Assembly: GCF_030272695.1 (NCBI RefSeq)
Contig: NZ_JARFYN010000004.1
Coordinates: forward strand, 145,470-209,469
DNA: 64,000 nt
Direction of reading: 5' to 3'
DNA from: Martinezella calliandrae
GTDB taxonomy: Bacteria; Pseudomonadota; Alphaproteobacteria; Rhizobiales; Rhizobiaceae
Below the pieces are notes generated by a model. The model did no database searches and had not been told where the DNA came from. It was given only the letters and a program-made list of their open reading frames with translations. A program made the translations under genes and the position numbers. Position 1 is the first letter of the stretch. Each line of letters starts with the position of its first letter. This document shows, in pieces, positions 8,975 to 18,466 of the stretch.

Positions 8975-9805
8975 ATGCAGATCTCGACAGTCGCCATCAT
9001 TGGTGGATTGGGAAAAACCGGCGGTCGTGTCGCCAAGCGCCTGAAAGATCGTAGCATCCATGCCCGTGCAGCCTCGCGCTCGACGGCACCCAGCTTCGAT
9101 TGGCAGGACCGTGGCACATGGCATGCAGCGCTGACCGGCGCTTCCGCCGCTTATGTCGCCTTCCAGCCAGATCTTGCCGTCGCCCGCGCCGCCGAAGCCA
9201 TTTCGGCCTTCGCGAAGACGGCAGTTGATGCGGGCATTGGGCACATCGTGTTGCTCTCCGGCCGTGGCGAGGATGGTGCCGTTCGCAGCGAGAACGAACT
9301 CAAGGCGGTGGGCGTGGACTACACCGTGCTCCGCGCCAGCTGGTTCAACCAGAATTTCAGCGAAGGCGCCTTTTTAGAGCAGCTCCGCCAAGGAAGGTTG
9401 GCATTGCCGGTCGGCGATGTGCCTGAACCCTTCGTCGATGCCGACGACCTTGCCGACGTGGCCGTCGAAGCTCTCACCAACCCCCGACATCGCAACCAAA
9501 CCTATGAGCTGACGGGACCTCGAGCGCTGACGTTTCGCGAGGCGGTCTCGGAGATCGCCGCGGCTTCCGGCCGAGCCATAGAGTATGAGACCGCCCCGGT
9601 AGATGCTTTCACTGCCGAACTGACGGCTGCGGGTCTGCCGCAGGAGACGATCGGTATCTTGTACGAGCTTTTCACGAAGGTTCTGGATGGCCGGAATTCG
9701 AACGTCATGGATGGCGTTCAACAGGTCCTCGGCAGGCCGCCTCGGGATTTTCCCGACTATGCGCGTGAAACGGCGGCAACCGGCATCTGGAGTGTCCAAC
9801 CATGA
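8975..9805 (+). CDS. NmrA-like NAD(P)-binding oxidoreductase
   Basis: A 276-residue atypical short-chain dehydrogenase. The N-terminal Rossmann motif is VAIIGGLGKTGGRVAKRL (residues 6-23), a GxxGxxG pattern. The conserved region LLSGRGEDGAVRSENELK and LRASWFNQNFSEG match the NmrA/ergot-alkaloid (agroclavine dehydrogenase-like) group, followed by a C-terminal substrate domain. These act as NAD(P)H-sensing or reductase proteins in the cytoplasm. The start at 8975 follows the SD GGGAGGAG. The stop overlaps the next gene in ATGA, so it forms an operon with the DUF1772 protein under the divergent TetR regulator. The substrate is unknown. Confidence 0.8.
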   Translation: MQISTVAIIGGLGKTGGRVAKRLKDRSIHARAASRSTAPSFDWQDRGTWHAALTGASAAYVAFQPDLAVARAAEAISAFAKTAVDAGIGHIVLLSGRGEDGAVRSENELKAVGVDYTVLRASWFNQNFSEGAFLEQLRQGRLALPVGDVPEPFVDADDLADVAVEALTNPRHRNQTYELTGPRALTFREAVSEIAAASGRAIEYETAPVDAFTAELTAAGLPQETIGILYELFTKVLDGRNSNVMDGVQQVLGRPPRDFPDYARETAATGIWSVQP

Positions 9806-10281
9806 TCTACCCGATCACAAATATCGCCCTCATCGCCGCCGCACTCGGTAGCAGTCTCATTGCCGGCATCTTTTTCGCCTTCTCGGCCTTCATCATGCAG
9901 GCCTTCGCCAGCCTTCCCGCCGATCAAGGCATCGCCGCCATGCAGTCGATCAATACGACGATCCTACGCTCGCCGTTCATGGTAGTATTTCTTCTGACCG
10001 TAGCGCTCTCGGTGTTTATCGCAGTGATCGCCATCGTCTATTGGCGGGGCGGCGTTAGCATCCTGATGATTGCCGGCGCGGCGCTCTATATCGTCACCAC
10101 TTTCCTTTCCACGATCGTCTTCAATGTTCCTTTGAACGACGCCTTGGATAAGGTCGATGGTCGCACTGCGGAGGCGGCCCAGTTATGGACCACCTATCTC
10201 AGCGATTGGACAAGATGGAACCATTTGCGCACGGCAGCGTCCCTGCTGGCTGCCTGCGCTTTCGTCCGTGCTCTCTTTTAG
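9802..10281 (+). CDS. DUF1772-type membrane protein (anthrone oxygenase-like)
   Basis: A 159-residue protein with four hydrophobic segments (about residues 5-32, 57-80, 82-105 and 140-158). It carries the DUF1772 features: TTFLSTIVFNVPLNDAL in the third segment region, and W-x-x-W-N-H-L-R-T near the end. Some eukaryotic relatives are anthrone oxygenases; bacterial members are mostly uncharacterised inner-membrane proteins. Its ATG overlaps the stop of the NmrA-like reductase gene, so the two are co-translated. Together with the TetR regulator they could modify or detoxify an aromatic or quinone-like compound. That role is inference. Confidence 0.75.
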   Translation: MIYPITNIALIAAALGSSLIAGIFFAFSAFIMQAFASLPADQGIAAMQSINTTILRSPFMVVFLLTVALSVFIAVIAIVYWRGGVSILMIAGAALYIVTTFLSTIVFNVPLNDALDKVDGRTAEAAQLWTTYLSDWTRWNHLRTAASLLAACAFVRALF

Positions 10282-10288
10282 CTAATCA

Positions 10289-11467
10289 TCAGGATGCCGT
10301 GCGGGAAACGTCTGGCGGGACGGCGTGCAGATGGACCGCGATTTCGACCCGGTTGCGACCATTGCGCTTGGCGGCATAAAGCGCCTTGTCGGCAGCACTA
10401 AGGACGCCGTCGAAACAGATACCCTCTGCGGCGCCGAGCGCGATGCCGGCGCTGACCGTGCAGGCGAAAGACTTACCCTCTACAGCGACCTCGCGGTTCG
10501 CAAAAGCGGTCCTCACCCGCTCGGCGATCTGCTCTGCCCGGCCCGGCAGGGCGTTATCGAGCACAAGCGCGAATTCCTCGCCGCCAAGGCGAGCCACCGT
10601 ATCGGAGGCCCTCAAGCCGCTCGACAACTCCTGGGCAAAAAGCTTCAGCACGCGGTCACCGGTGGCATGGCCATGCTCGTCATTAACGGACTTGAAGCGG
10701 TCAATGTCGAAGACGACCACCGCCATCGACGGACCGAAGGAGCGTTGGCCATAAAGATCGAACAGAGCGCGGCGATTGAGCAAGCCGGTCAGCGGATCCG
10801 TAATCGCCTCAAGGCGGTGATGCGCCGCCTGACGCCAGTGATGCAACGCAAGCGACAAGGCACCGATACCTGTCATGCCGGCAATGCAGACGGCAAGGCT
10901 GACATCCTCGGCCCAATTGTCCGGCGCACGGCCGAGCACGAGCTTACCATCCCAAATCAGGACGCCCGCGCACAGCACAAAAGAAATGGCGGTCAAAGTG
11001 TAGAGCGCGGCAATCCCATAGAGCGGCGTTGGCGCCTCCTCGCGGCTCAGCCAGTATTCGCGCGCCGTCAGCATGAGCAGCACCGCGACGACCGAATTGT
11101 CGCCGATGAAAGCAAGGCCATCATAACCGGCAAGCATGGCCGGCACGGAGAAGGCAATGCCGATCAAACTTCCCAGAACGACACGGGTCCTCGAAAACCG
11201 ATGCATGCGGAACTGGTATCCCGCCGCCCAGATGGTCGAAAAACCGATGAAAAGCAGCACGAACGTTGGGATGGCGAATATCAACCGTGGCTTATCGACA
11301 TAGGCGCCATAGCTGAAAATTCCCGCAACGATAGGCGCAAGGCCCGCCGAACCGGTCAGCAGGAACGTCTCCGGCCGGCGGGAAAACCAACTGCCGATCA
11401 GCGTCACCGCAAGACAAGATGCAGAAACGCCCAAGGCCAGCAGAAGAGAATTATAGTCAAGCTCCAT
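10289..11467 (-). CDS. Membrane-bound diguanylate cyclase (GGDEF)
   Basis: A 392-residue protein with about six to seven transmembrane segments in residues 1-210, then a GGDEF domain. The active-site motif GGEEF is at residues 295-299. An intact inhibitory I-site RASD (286-289) sits exactly five residues before it. The domain start DPLTGLLNRR (224-233) and FDIDRFKSVNDEHGH (253-267) are also conserved. It should make c-di-GMP from two GTP with product inhibition, and respond to a membrane-sensed signal. There is no EAL domain. It converges on the DUF1772 gene and stands alone. Confidence 0.9.
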   Translation of the reverse strand: MELDYNSLLLALGVSASCLAVTLIGSWFSRRPETFLLTGSAGLAPIVAGIFSYGAYVDKPRLIFAIPTFVLLFIGFSTIWAAGYQFRMHRFSRTRVVLGSLIGIAFSVPAMLAGYDGLAFIGDNSVVAVLLMLTAREYWLSREEAPTPLYGIAALYTLTAISFVLCAGVLIWDGKLVLGRAPDNWAEDVSLAVCIAGMTGIGALSLALHHWRQAAHHRLEAITDPLTGLLNRRALFDLYGQRSFGPSMAVVVFDIDRFKSVNDEHGHATGDRVLKLFAQELSSGLRASDTVARLGGEEFALVLDNALPGRAEQIAERVRTAFANREVAVEGKSFACTVSAGIALGAAEGICFDGVLSAADKALYAAKRNGRNRVEIAVHLHAVPPDVSRTAS

Positions 11468-11566
11468 GCTCTTCCTTCGACGGTTTCATTTCGCACCGCT
11501 GGGGATCAGCATCAGGCTATCCTTCAAGGGGTATCAAATTGGTTACAGGGTCCGATAAAGATCATG

Positions 11567-11581
11567 TATTTCAATGAAATA
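11567..11581. promoter_or_regulatory. Short perfect palindrome between pyrC and the diguanylate cyclase gene
   Basis: TATTTCA-a-TGAAATA is perfectly symmetrical and lies about 100 bp upstream of the diguanylate cyclase start in an AT-rich stretch (11468-11648). No other structure is evident there. It may be an operator or chance. Confidence 0.3.
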
Positions 11582-11648
11582 TGCCCCGACATTACTCCCA
11601 GAATTTTCAAATAAAAGTACTATTTATAGGAGTACGAATTTACTGCGC

Positions 11649-12689
11649 TCAGCTCTCGACATCCCAATGCAATGGGAACATCGGGTCGAATACGGTAACG
11701 GGGCCTGCCGCCGTTTCGATCTTGTCGGGAAAGGCAACCGATTCAGCACGGCGAAGCAGTGTAATCCGGTCCTCATTCGCAGGCAGCGCATACCAGATCG
11801 GGCCGTTCAGCGAGGTGAAGGCCTCGAGTTTGTCGAGGGCGCCTTCCTGTTCGAAGACGTGCGCCAGGCAGCTCATGGTGTTAATCGATGTGTAGATGCC
11901 GGCGCAGCCGCAGGCGCATTCCTTCAGCGGATCGACGTGCGGCGCGGAATCGGTGCCAAGGAAAAACCTGGCATCGCCGCTTGTGGCGGCTGCGCGTAGC
12001 GCCAGGCGATGGCTTTCGCGCTTGGCGACCGGTAGGCAGTAATAATGAGGCCGGATGCCGCCGACGAGGATGGCATTGCGGTTGATGATCAGATGATGCG
12101 TGGTGATCGAGCCGGCGAGATTGGCCTTTGCCGACTTGATGTAGTCGATGCCGTCCGATGTCGTTACATGTTCCATCGTAACTTTCAGTTCCGGCAGGCG
12201 TCGACGTAGTGGATCGAGCACGGTTTCGATGAACACGGCCTCGCGGTCGAAAATATCCACATCCGGCGTCGTTACCTCGCCATGTACGCAGAGCGGCAGG
12301 CCGATCTTGGCCATTCGCTCCAGCACCGGCATCGCCTTCTCCATGTGCCGCACGCCGCCGTGGGAATTGGTCGTCGCACCGGCGGGATAGAGTTTGACGG
12401 CAGTGATGAGGCCGCTTCTCTTGCCCTCCTCGACATCATCGGGATCGGTATGTTCGGTGAGATAAAGCGTCATCAACGGCTGGAAACGGTCGCCTGCGGG
12501 CAATGCCTTCAGGATACGTTCGCGATAAGCGACTGCATCCGCTGTCGTGACAACCGGCGGCACCAGGTTCGGCATGATGATGGCGCGGGCGAAATGTCTG
12601 GAGGTATCGCCAATCACGCCTTCCAGCATGGCGCCGTCGCGCAGATGCAGATGCCAATCGTCAGGGCGGCGGATGGTGAGCTTTTGCAT
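11649..12689 (-). CDS. pyrC: Dihydroorotase (class II, PyrC type)
   Basis: A 346-residue cytoplasmic zinc enzyme that cyclises carbamoyl aspartate to dihydroorotate in pyrimidine synthesis. The metal-binding motif DWHLHLRDG is near residue 11. The region [13 protein letters not shown] contains the carboxylated lysine (KLYPAGAT). Further metal histidines are in CVHGEV and TMEHVTT, and the catalytic Asp is in FLGTDSAPH. The length (~345) fits E. coli PyrC, not the longer class I form. It is 98 bp downstream of frcK on the same strand and may have its own promoter. Confidence 0.93.
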   Translation of the reverse strand: MQKLTIRRPDDWHLHLRDGAMLEGVIGDTSRHFARAIIMPNLVPPVVTTADAVAYRERILKALPAGDRFQPLMTLYLTEHTDPDDVEEGKRSGLITAVKLYPAGATTNSHGGVRHMEKAMPVLERMAKIGLPLCVHGEVTTPDVDIFDREAVFIETVLDPLRRRLPELKVTMEHVTTSDGIDYIKSAKANLAGSITTHHLIINRNAILVGGIRPHYYCLPVAKRESHRLALRAAATSGDARFFLGTDSAPHVDPLKECACGCAGIYTSINTMSCLAHVFEQEGALDKLEAFTSLNGPIWYALPANEDRITLLRRAESVAFPDKIETAAGPVTVFDPMFPLHWDVES

Positions 12690-12787
12690 GGCAGCGACCT
12701 CTGGACTCGTCTTGTATCGTCGAGCCTCGATAGCACCATCCCATGCCGCAAAACAATCGAAGATGCGGCGGAAATGACCGCTGGATG

Positions 12788-13420
12788 TCAGTCCTGGACG
12801 ATATCAATGGTGGTATCGGCCCTGCGGCGGTTTTCAAGGACGCGGCGACCATTGGGCAAATCGTTACCGTACACCTTGGCGCTCGCCGCTTCCTCGGTGA
12901 GATTATAGCCTCGCCAACGCTGCCACAGCCGCTCCTCCAGCACCTCAATCGGCGGCGCCAGCATGATCGTATAGTCGAAAATGCCCTCGAGTTCCGCCCA
13001 CTTGCCTTCGCTGAACAGCAGGTAGAGCCCCTCGACGACAATGAAGCGATGATCGGCCGACACAATCCGGGCCGACGCGATGGCGATTTCGCGTGAACGA
13101 TCGAAGACGGGCACCAGCACCTCTTGATCGGCCGCACGCACCGCCTTGACGATATCGATAAACGCCCGAACGTCGAAACTTTCCGGCACGCCCTTGCGTG
13201 CCAGTAGTCCCTTTTCGATCAGCACGGCATTATCCATGTGGAAGCCGTCCATTGGCAGAACCTCGACGCTCTCGCCCTTGGCATGCAGTACCTTGGCCAA
13301 ATTGTCGGCCAAGGTCGATTTTCCAGCGCCGGGCGGACCGGCGATCGCGACCAGGAATCGTTTGGCATTGCCGGCACGCGCAATAATGTCATCGGCAAGT
13401 GCCTCAGTCGCAGATGTCAT
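12788..13420 (-). CDS. frcK: FrcK-like P-loop kinase of the fructose transport operon
   Basis: A 210-residue protein of the uridine-kinase/phosphoribulokinase-like P-loop group. Walker [10 protein letters not shown] is at residues 28-36. The central region holds [10 protein letters not shown], a substrate-binding feature of these kinases. It corresponds to the fourth gene of the frcBCAK operon known from Sinorhizobium meliloti. Its ATG overlaps the frcA stop in ATGA. The true substrate is unsettled; a role in fructose phosphorylation has been proposed, but the fold resembles nucleoside or pantothenate kinases. Confidence 0.85.
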   Translation of the reverse strand: MTSATEALADDIIARAGNAKRFLVAIAGPPGAGKSTLADNLAKVLHAKGESVEVLPMDGFHMDNAVLIEKGLLARKGVPESFDVRAFIDIVKAVRAADQEVLVPVFDRSREIAIASARIVSADHRFIVVEGLYLLFSEGKWAELEGIFDYTIMLAPPIEVLEERLWQRWRGYNLTEEAASAKVYGNDLPNGRRVLENRRRADTTIDIVQD

Positions 13421-14205
13421 GCAGCGACAGTCTCCGCCGGCGGTGCTTTGGCGCCGGTCATGAAGGCAACGGCATCGGACATGGAATATTCCTTGGGGTT
13501 GATCACGGTCAGACGACGCCCGAGGCGATGGATATGAATACGGTCCGCCACCTCGAAGACATGCGGCATATTGTGCGAAATCAACACGATCGGCAAGCCA
13601 CGTGCGCGCACGTCAAGGATGAGTTCCAGTACCTTGCGGCTTTCCTTGACGCCAAGGGCTGCCGTCGGCTCGTCCATGATAACCACCTTCGACCCGAAGG
13701 CGGCGGCACGCGCTACCGCCACGCCCTGGCGCTGGCCGCCAGAGAGCGTTTCCACGGCTTGGTTGATATTCTGAATCGTCATCAGGCCGAGTTCGGTAAG
13801 CTTGTCGCGGGCGCGCTTTTCCATCGCCGGCCGGTCCAGCATGCGGAACCAGGAGCCAAGGATGCCGGGTTTCCGGATCTCGCGTCCGAGGAACATATTG
13901 TCCGCGATCGAGAGCGCCGGCGACAGCGCCAGGTTTTGATAGACCGTCTCGATGCCGGCCTCGCGCGCTTCCATCGGCGACCGGAAGTGGACGGGTTTTC
14001 CCTCCAGCCTGATCTCGCCTTCATCCGGCGTGGTCGCGCCGGAAATCGCCTTGATTAGCGAGGATTTTCCGGCGCCGTTGTCACCGATGACGGCAAGGAT
14101 TTCGCCGGGGTAGAGGTCGAAATCGGCATTGTCGAGGGCAGTCACGCGTCCGTAACGCTTGACGAGGCCGCGAGCCGTGAGAAGGGGTTCGCCAGTCGTG
14201 GTCAT
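13417..14205 (-). CDS. frcA: Fructose ABC transporter ATP-binding protein
   Basis: A 262-residue single-domain ABC ATPase. Walker A GDNGAGKSS is at 41-49, signature LSGGQ at 154-158, Walker B VVIMDEPTAAL at 174-184, and the switch His is in LISHNMPHV. CUT2-family ATPases such as RbsA usually have two fused nucleotide-binding domains (~500 residues). This one has a single domain, as FrcA does. The ATG at 14205 is preferred over the extension to 14280 because it overlaps the frcC stop (ATGA). It powers uptake of fructose (and related hexoses) with FrcB and FrcC. Confidence 0.92.
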   Translation of the reverse strand: MTTTGEPLLTARGLVKRYGRVTALDNADFDLYPGEILAVIGDNGAGKSSLIKAISGATTPDEGEIRLEGKPVHFRSPMEAREAGIETVYQNLALSPALSIADNMFLGREIRKPGILGSWFRMLDRPAMEKRARDKLTELGLMTIQNINQAVETLSGGQRQGVAVARAAAFGSKVVIMDEPTAALGVKESRKVLELILDVRARGLPIVLISHNMPHVFEVADRIHIHRLGRRLTVINPKEYSMSDAVAFMTGAKAPPAETVAA

Positions 14206-15266
14206 GCCGACACCTTTCTGATCCATTGATCGATCGCGACGGCGCCGATGATCAGCACGCCCGTCAAAAGAACCTTCCACTGCGGATCGGCTCCGAGCAT
14301 GTTGAGGCCCATGGACACCACGCCGACGATCATCGCGCCGAACAGCGTACCGAGGATCGAGCCACGGCCACCGAAGAGCGAGATGCCGCCGATCACAGTC
14401 GCAGTAATCGCCTGAAGATTGAAATCAGTTACAGCCGAGGATGGCGAAATCGAGCCGTTGCGGCCGATCGAGACCCAAGCGGCAAACGCCGCGATCAGTC
14501 CCGAAACACCATAGACGGCGAGCAGAACCTTCTTGGTCTGGATACCAGACAATTTTGCCGCTTCCGGATCGTCGCCGACCGCATAGACATGCCGGCCCCA
14601 GGCCGTGTGATTGAGAACATACCACAGACCGACCACGAGCAGCACCATGGCGATGACGCCGAGGGTCAGCACCGCGCCGCCAAGCCGGAAGCTGATGGCG
14701 AAGAAATGTAGGAGCGGTGCCTGTTCGTCCACATCGGTATCGCGGATGGTTTCGTTGGCGGAATAGATGAAATTCGTCGCCATGACGATGTTCCAAGTGC
14801 CGAGCGTCACGATGAACGGCGGCAGCTTCATGTTGGCGACAAGGAAACCGTTAAGCAGCCCGCAGACACCGCCCGTGGCCATGCCGGCAACAATGGCAAT
14901 CGGCGTCGGCATGCCGTAGGTGATGGCGCAATTGCCCATGACGACGGCGGAAATGACCATGATCACACCGATCGAAAGATCGATGCCGGCAGTCAGGATG
15001 ACCAGCGTCTGTGCCGCGCCGAGAATGCCGACGATGGCAATCTGCTGCAGGACGAGCGTCAGCGTATAGGCGGAAAAGAAGCGCCCGCCAATGGCGATGC
15101 CGAAGATGATGATTGCCATCACCAATACGATCAAGGGCACAGCCGCCGGCGTCGAATGCAAGAAATGCTGTGTGCGTTTGAGAAGAGTGACATCCTGATG
15201 TTCGAACGAGGCAACGTTCTTGTCGCTGCCGTCGAGAACACGCTCGAATTCCTGTGCTCCGGTCAT
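14202..15266 (-). CDS. frcC: Fructose ABC transporter permease
   Basis: A 354-residue CUT2-family (RbsC-like) permease with eight to ten hydrophobic segments. Conserved features are ILTAGIDLSIG, GVCGLLNGFLV, PPFIVTLGT and the TVIGGISLFGGRGSILGTLFG region. The start at 15266 follows the SD GGAGGA; the in-frame extension to 15344 runs into the intergenic hairpin. It lies between frcB and frcA and forms the membrane channel for the FrcB-delivered sugar. Confidence 0.92.
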   Translation of the reverse strand: MTGAQEFERVLDGSDKNVASFEHQDVTLLKRTQHFLHSTPAAVPLIVLVMAIIIFGIAIGGRFFSAYTLTLVLQQIAIVGILGAAQTLVILTAGIDLSIGVIMVISAVVMGNCAITYGMPTPIAIVAGMATGGVCGLLNGFLVANMKLPPFIVTLGTWNIVMATNFIYSANETIRDTDVDEQAPLLHFFAISFRLGGAVLTLGVIAMVLLVVGLWYVLNHTAWGRHVYAVGDDPEAAKLSGIQTKKVLLAVYGVSGLIAAFAAWVSIGRNGSISPSSAVTDFNLQAITATVIGGISLFGGRGSILGTLFGAMIVGVVSMGLNMLGADPQWKVLLTGVLIIGAVAIDQWIRKVSA

Positions 15267-15319
15267 TGTTTTCCTCCGTAACCGCGCCGAACTTCGCGGA
15301 AACCGCGGGGGTTGAAACC

Positions 15320-15339
15320 GACCGGGCTCAAACCCGGCC
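15320..15339 (-). other. Stem-loop between frcB and frcC
   Basis: GGCCGGG-tttgag-CCCGGTC (minus strand, 7 bp with one G-U pair) lies 95 bp after the frcB stop, with no U-tract. Such hairpins between binding-protein and permease genes commonly protect the upstream mRNA from 3' decay, so that the binding protein is made in excess. Confidence 0.6.
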
Positions 15340-15434
15340 GGCATTGGTGGGGCGACGGCATGATCCCCCGAAGAGCCGCATCAGTGGATGTGAAACGGTC
15401 TTCGGACAGGATCACGCCAAACCCAGGACAGGGC

Positions 15435-16460
15435 TTAGCCCCAGCACTTTGCGGTGCCTTCCTTGGTGTCGATGGATTTCAGGCCGGCAACCGGCTTATC
15501 CGTCACAAGCGAAACGCCGGTGTCGAAGAAGGATTTGCCTTCGGTCGGCTTCGGCTTTTCGCCGGTATCGGCGAACTTCTTGATCGCTTCGACGCCGAGA
15601 GCGGCCATCATCAGCGGATATTGCTGCGAGGTTGCGCCGATGACACCGTCCTTCACCGATTTAACGCCGGGGCATCCGCCGTCAACCGAGACGATCAGGA
15701 CCTGCTTTTCCAGACCGACGGCCTTCAGCGCCTGATAGGCACCGATAGCGGCCGGCTCGTTGATCGTATGGATAACATTGATGCTGGAGTCCTTCTGCAA
15801 AAGGTTTTCCATGGCCTTGCGGCCGCCTTCCTCGTTGCCGTTGGTCACATCATGACCGACAATACGCGGATCGGTCTCGTCGCCGATCTTGTTCGGATCC
15901 TTGGGATCGATACCGAAGCCGATCATGAAGCCCTGGTCACGCAGGACATCGACGGTCGGCTGCGACGGCGTCAGGTCGAGGAAGCCGATCTTGGCGTTCT
16001 TCGCCTTGTCGCCCAGCGTCTTGTTGGCCCACTCACCGATCAGCTTGCCGGCAAGTAGATTGTCCGTCGCGAAGGTCGCGTCGGCGGCAGTAGCTGGGTC
16101 CAAAGGCGTGTCGAGTGCGATGACCAGGAGGCCCGCGTCACGCGCCTTCTTGATCGTCGGAACGATGCCCTTGGTATCGGAGGCGGCGATCAGAATGCCC
16201 TTGGCGCCCTCGGCGATGCAGCTTTCAACGGCGGCGACCTGGCTTTCGCTGTCACCATCGATCTTGCCTGCATAGGCCTTCAGCGTCACGCCGAGTTCCT
16301 TGGCCTTGGCGGTAGCACCTTCCTTCATCTTGACGAAGAAAGGGTTCGTGTCCGTCTTGGTAATCAGGCATGCGGAAACGTCAGCAGCCTTGGCCGGAGC
16401 GGCAAAGACGACGCCGATCGCCAGGGCGGCGAGTGCTGCGGAAACAACAGATTTCTTCAT
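15435..16460 (-). CDS. frcB: Fructose-binding periplasmic protein
   Basis: A 341-residue Peripla_BP_4 (RbsB-like) sugar-binding protein with a clear signal peptide ([20 protein letters not shown], cleaved near residue 25 after AKA). The mature start binds sugar through [22 protein letters not shown] and [13 protein letters not shown] are typical of hexose/pentose binders. It is the first gene of frcBCAK and is separated from frcC by a 168-bp gap with a hairpin. A divergent ROK regulator lies upstream with an AT-rich palindrome between them. Confidence 0.92.
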   Translation of the reverse strand: MKKSVVSAALAALAIGVVFAAPAKAADVSACLITKTDTNPFFVKMKEGATAKAKELGVTLKAYAGKIDGDSESQVAAVESCIAEGAKGILIAASDTKGIVPTIKKARDAGLLVIALDTPLDPATAADATFATDNLLAGKLIGEWANKTLGDKAKNAKIGFLDLTPSQPTVDVLRDQGFMIGFGIDPKDPNKIGDETDPRIVGHDVTNGNEEGGRKAMENLLQKDSSINVIHTINEPAAIGAYQALKAVGLEKQVLIVSVDGGCPGVKSVKDGVIGATSQQYPLMMAALGVEAIKKFADTGEKPKPTEGKSFFDTGVSLVTDKPVAGLKSIDTKEGTAKCWG

Positions 16461-16633
16461 TCAATCCTCCCAAAATTTGAATAGGCCGGAACTCCCGGCT
16501 GCCCCGGACCCCCACTGAGTCCGGATTTTAGACGTGCCATGTCTGCTTGGATTTTTTTGCCGATTGGGCCGCCTCCAAGGCCATATGCACGTCCTCCAAC
16601 GCCTCCATCTGAGCCTAAAGATTTCGTCCTGTC

Positions 16634-16662
16634 AATAAATAAATCTGATTGAATTATTAATT
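16634..16662. promoter_or_regulatory. FrcR operator candidate in the frcR-frcB gap
   Basis: AATAAATAAATC-tgatt-GAATTATTAATT forms an inverted repeat with 12-bp arms matching at 10 positions. It lies midway in the 257-bp divergent gap. ROK repressors (NagC/Mlc type) bind AT-rich palindromes of this length, so it probably controls frcB and frcR. Confidence 0.6.
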
Positions 16663-16717
16663 GGATGTGGCATTTTGCTGGGAAATAGGGCATGGCCATG
16701 ATGGAAGGAGCGGGCCA

Positions 16718-17965
16718 ATGTCTCCCCTGCAAGACCCGGCGGATACGCCAACATCACCCTTGATTCTCGACCCCAGCGGCGGCGCGAATCAGGTTCGCGT
16801 GCGCGCTCATAACGAACGGCTGGTGCTGTCGCTCGTACGTCGTCATGGCGCCCTGTCGAAGGCGGAAATCGCCCGGCGCAGCGGCCTGTCGGCGCAGACA
16901 GTTTCCGTCATAATGCGGGCACTGGAGAAGGATGGACTGCTGTCGCGCGGCGCGCCGGTGCGCGGGCGTGTGGGGCAGCCTTCCATTCCTATGCGACTAA
17001 ATCCGGATGCGGTGCTCTCCTTCGGTGTCAAGATCGGCCGGCGAAGCGCCGATCTTGTGCTGATGGATTTCGTTGGGCGCATACGGATGCAGTTGCACCA
17101 GATTTACCCCTACCCGCTACCGCAGGACATCATGTCCTTCGTCACACTAGGCATTCAGGAGCTTGAAACACGCCTCACCAGTGACGAGCGCCGCAGGCTT
17201 GCCGGCATCGGCATCGCCGCTCCATTCGAACTCTGGAACTGGGCAGAGGAAGTCGGCGCGCCTGAGGGGGCCATGGAGGCCTGGCGTGGCTTTGACCTGC
17301 AGGCGGAAGTCGCTGCGCGCGTGCCCTATCTCGTCTATCTGCAGAACGACGCCACCAGCGCCTGTGGAGCTGAACTCGTCTTCGGGGTCGGCCCGCGCTA
17401 CCCGGATTTCGTCTATCTTTTCATCGGGTCCTTCCTCGGCGGCGGCATCGTTCTTAACTCCTCGATCTTCGTCGGGCGGACCGGAACGGCAGGCGCGCTC
17501 GGCCCCTTGCCCGTGCGCGGGCGCAACGGCGAAACCCGGCAGTTGCTCGACATTGCTTCGATCTACGTCCTGGAAAATTACTTGCGGGAAGCCGGCTTCG
17601 ATCCTCGACCACTCTGGTATTCCGCTGACAATTGGATCGATTTCGGTGCACCCCTCGAAACATGGATTCAGGATACGGCCAAGGCGCTGGCGCAGGCGAT
17701 CGTTGCCGCCGCCTCCATCATCGATTTCAGCGCCGCCATCATCGACGGCGGCTTTCCCGACTGGGTGCGCCAACGGGTCGTGCGCGCCACCATCAAAGCG
17801 GCCTCGGACCTCGACCTTCAGGGTGTCGTCATGCCCGAGATTATCGAAGGCGCGGTAGGACCGCAGGCGCGTGCCATCGGCGGCGCCAGCCTTCCGATCT
17901 TCGCGCGTTACCTGATCGACCAGAACATACTCTTTAAGGAGATAGACCATGCTGAAGGGCATTGA
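16718..17965 (+). CDS. frcR: ROK-family transcriptional regulator of the fructose operon
   Basis: A 415-residue ROK regulator. The N-terminal winged helix is at about residues 30-80 (RLVLSLVRRHGALSKAEIARR..LSAQTVSVIMRALEKDGLL). The ROK sugar-kinase-like domain follows: the ATP/sugar motif region LIFGVG-type is replaced by YLFIGSFLGGGIVLNSSIFVGRTGTAGALG (about residues 238-267). The start at 16718 follows AAGGAG (16705-16710). It is divergent from frcB and very likely represses frcBCAK until sugar binds. Its 3' end overlaps the FucU-like gene by 17 bases. Confidence 0.87.
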   Translation: MSPLQDPADTPTSPLILDPSGGANQVRVRAHNERLVLSLVRRHGALSKAEIARRSGLSAQTVSVIMRALEKDGLLSRGAPVRGRVGQPSIPMRLNPDAVLSFGVKIGRRSADLVLMDFVGRIRMQLHQIYPYPLPQDIMSFVTLGIQELETRLTSDERRRLAGIGIAAPFELWNWAEEVGAPEGAMEAWRGFDLQAEVAARVPYLVYLQNDATSACGAELVFGVGPRYPDFVYLFIGSFLGGGIVLNSSIFVGRTGTAGALGPLPVRGRNGETRQLLDIASIYVLENYLREAGFDPRPLWYSADNWIDFGAPLETWIQDTAKALAQAIVAAASIIDFSAAIIDGGFPDWVRQRVVRATIKAASDLDLQGVVMPEIIEGAVGPQARAIGGASLPIFARYLIDQNILFKEIDHAEGH

Positions 17966-18383
17966 CCCGCTGTTGAGCCCCGACTTGCTGGCGACGCTGC
18001 GCGCGATGGGCCACGGCGATGAAATCGCCCTCGTCGACGGCAATTATCCGGGTCTGGAACATGCCCGTCGCCTGATCCGCCTCGATGGTCACGGCGTCGT
18101 CCGGGTTCTCGATGCCGTGCTCAGCGTGTTGCCGATTGACGATTTCGTACCCCAGGCGATTTTCCGCGCGACGGTCAAGCAGGACCGCGATGCTCTTGAT
18201 CCGGTGCACGCGGAAATGATCGACAGTTGTGCCCGGCATGTTCCCGACATCAAGGTCGTGCCGCTACTACCGGCGGAATTCTACGAACGGGTGAAGCAGG
18301 CTCATGCACTGGTGCAGACCGGCGAGCCGCGGCTTTATGGGAATATCATTCTGCGCAAGGGCGTGATCTATCCGAAAGCATAA
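17949..18383 (+). CDS. RbsD/FucU-family sugar mutarotase
   Basis: A 144-residue protein that aligns with FucU. The conserved AMGHGDEIALVDGNYP (residues 19-34) carries His22 and Asp30, the catalytic positions of the family, and the C-terminal RLYGNIILRKGVI carries the ring-binding Tyr. These enzymes interconvert sugar anomers (L-fucose or ribose pyranose forms) in the cytoplasm. It begins inside the last codons of frcR after AAGGAG (17936-17941), so it is co-expressed with the regulator. In this setting it may act on fructose or another hexose taken up by Frc. That link is inferred from position. Confidence 0.85.
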   Translation: MLKGIDPLLSPDLLATLRAMGHGDEIALVDGNYPGLEHARRLIRLDGHGVVRVLDAVLSVLPIDDFVPQAIFRATVKQDRDALDPVHAEMIDSCARHVPDIKVVPLLPAEFYERVKQAHALVQTGEPRLYGNIILRKGVIYPKA

Positions 18384-18466
18384 TGAGGGCGCTCGCTGCA
18401 AAGCCCCTCATCTGGCTTCCTGCGCTTGTCGAAGGGCGGCCACAACTCTCCAAATGACACCGGGTC

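Noticed and set aside
10325..11614. Plus-strand frame of 429 codons
   Set aside because: Antisense to the diguanylate cyclase gene, with Arg/Gln/His-rich composition and no motif.
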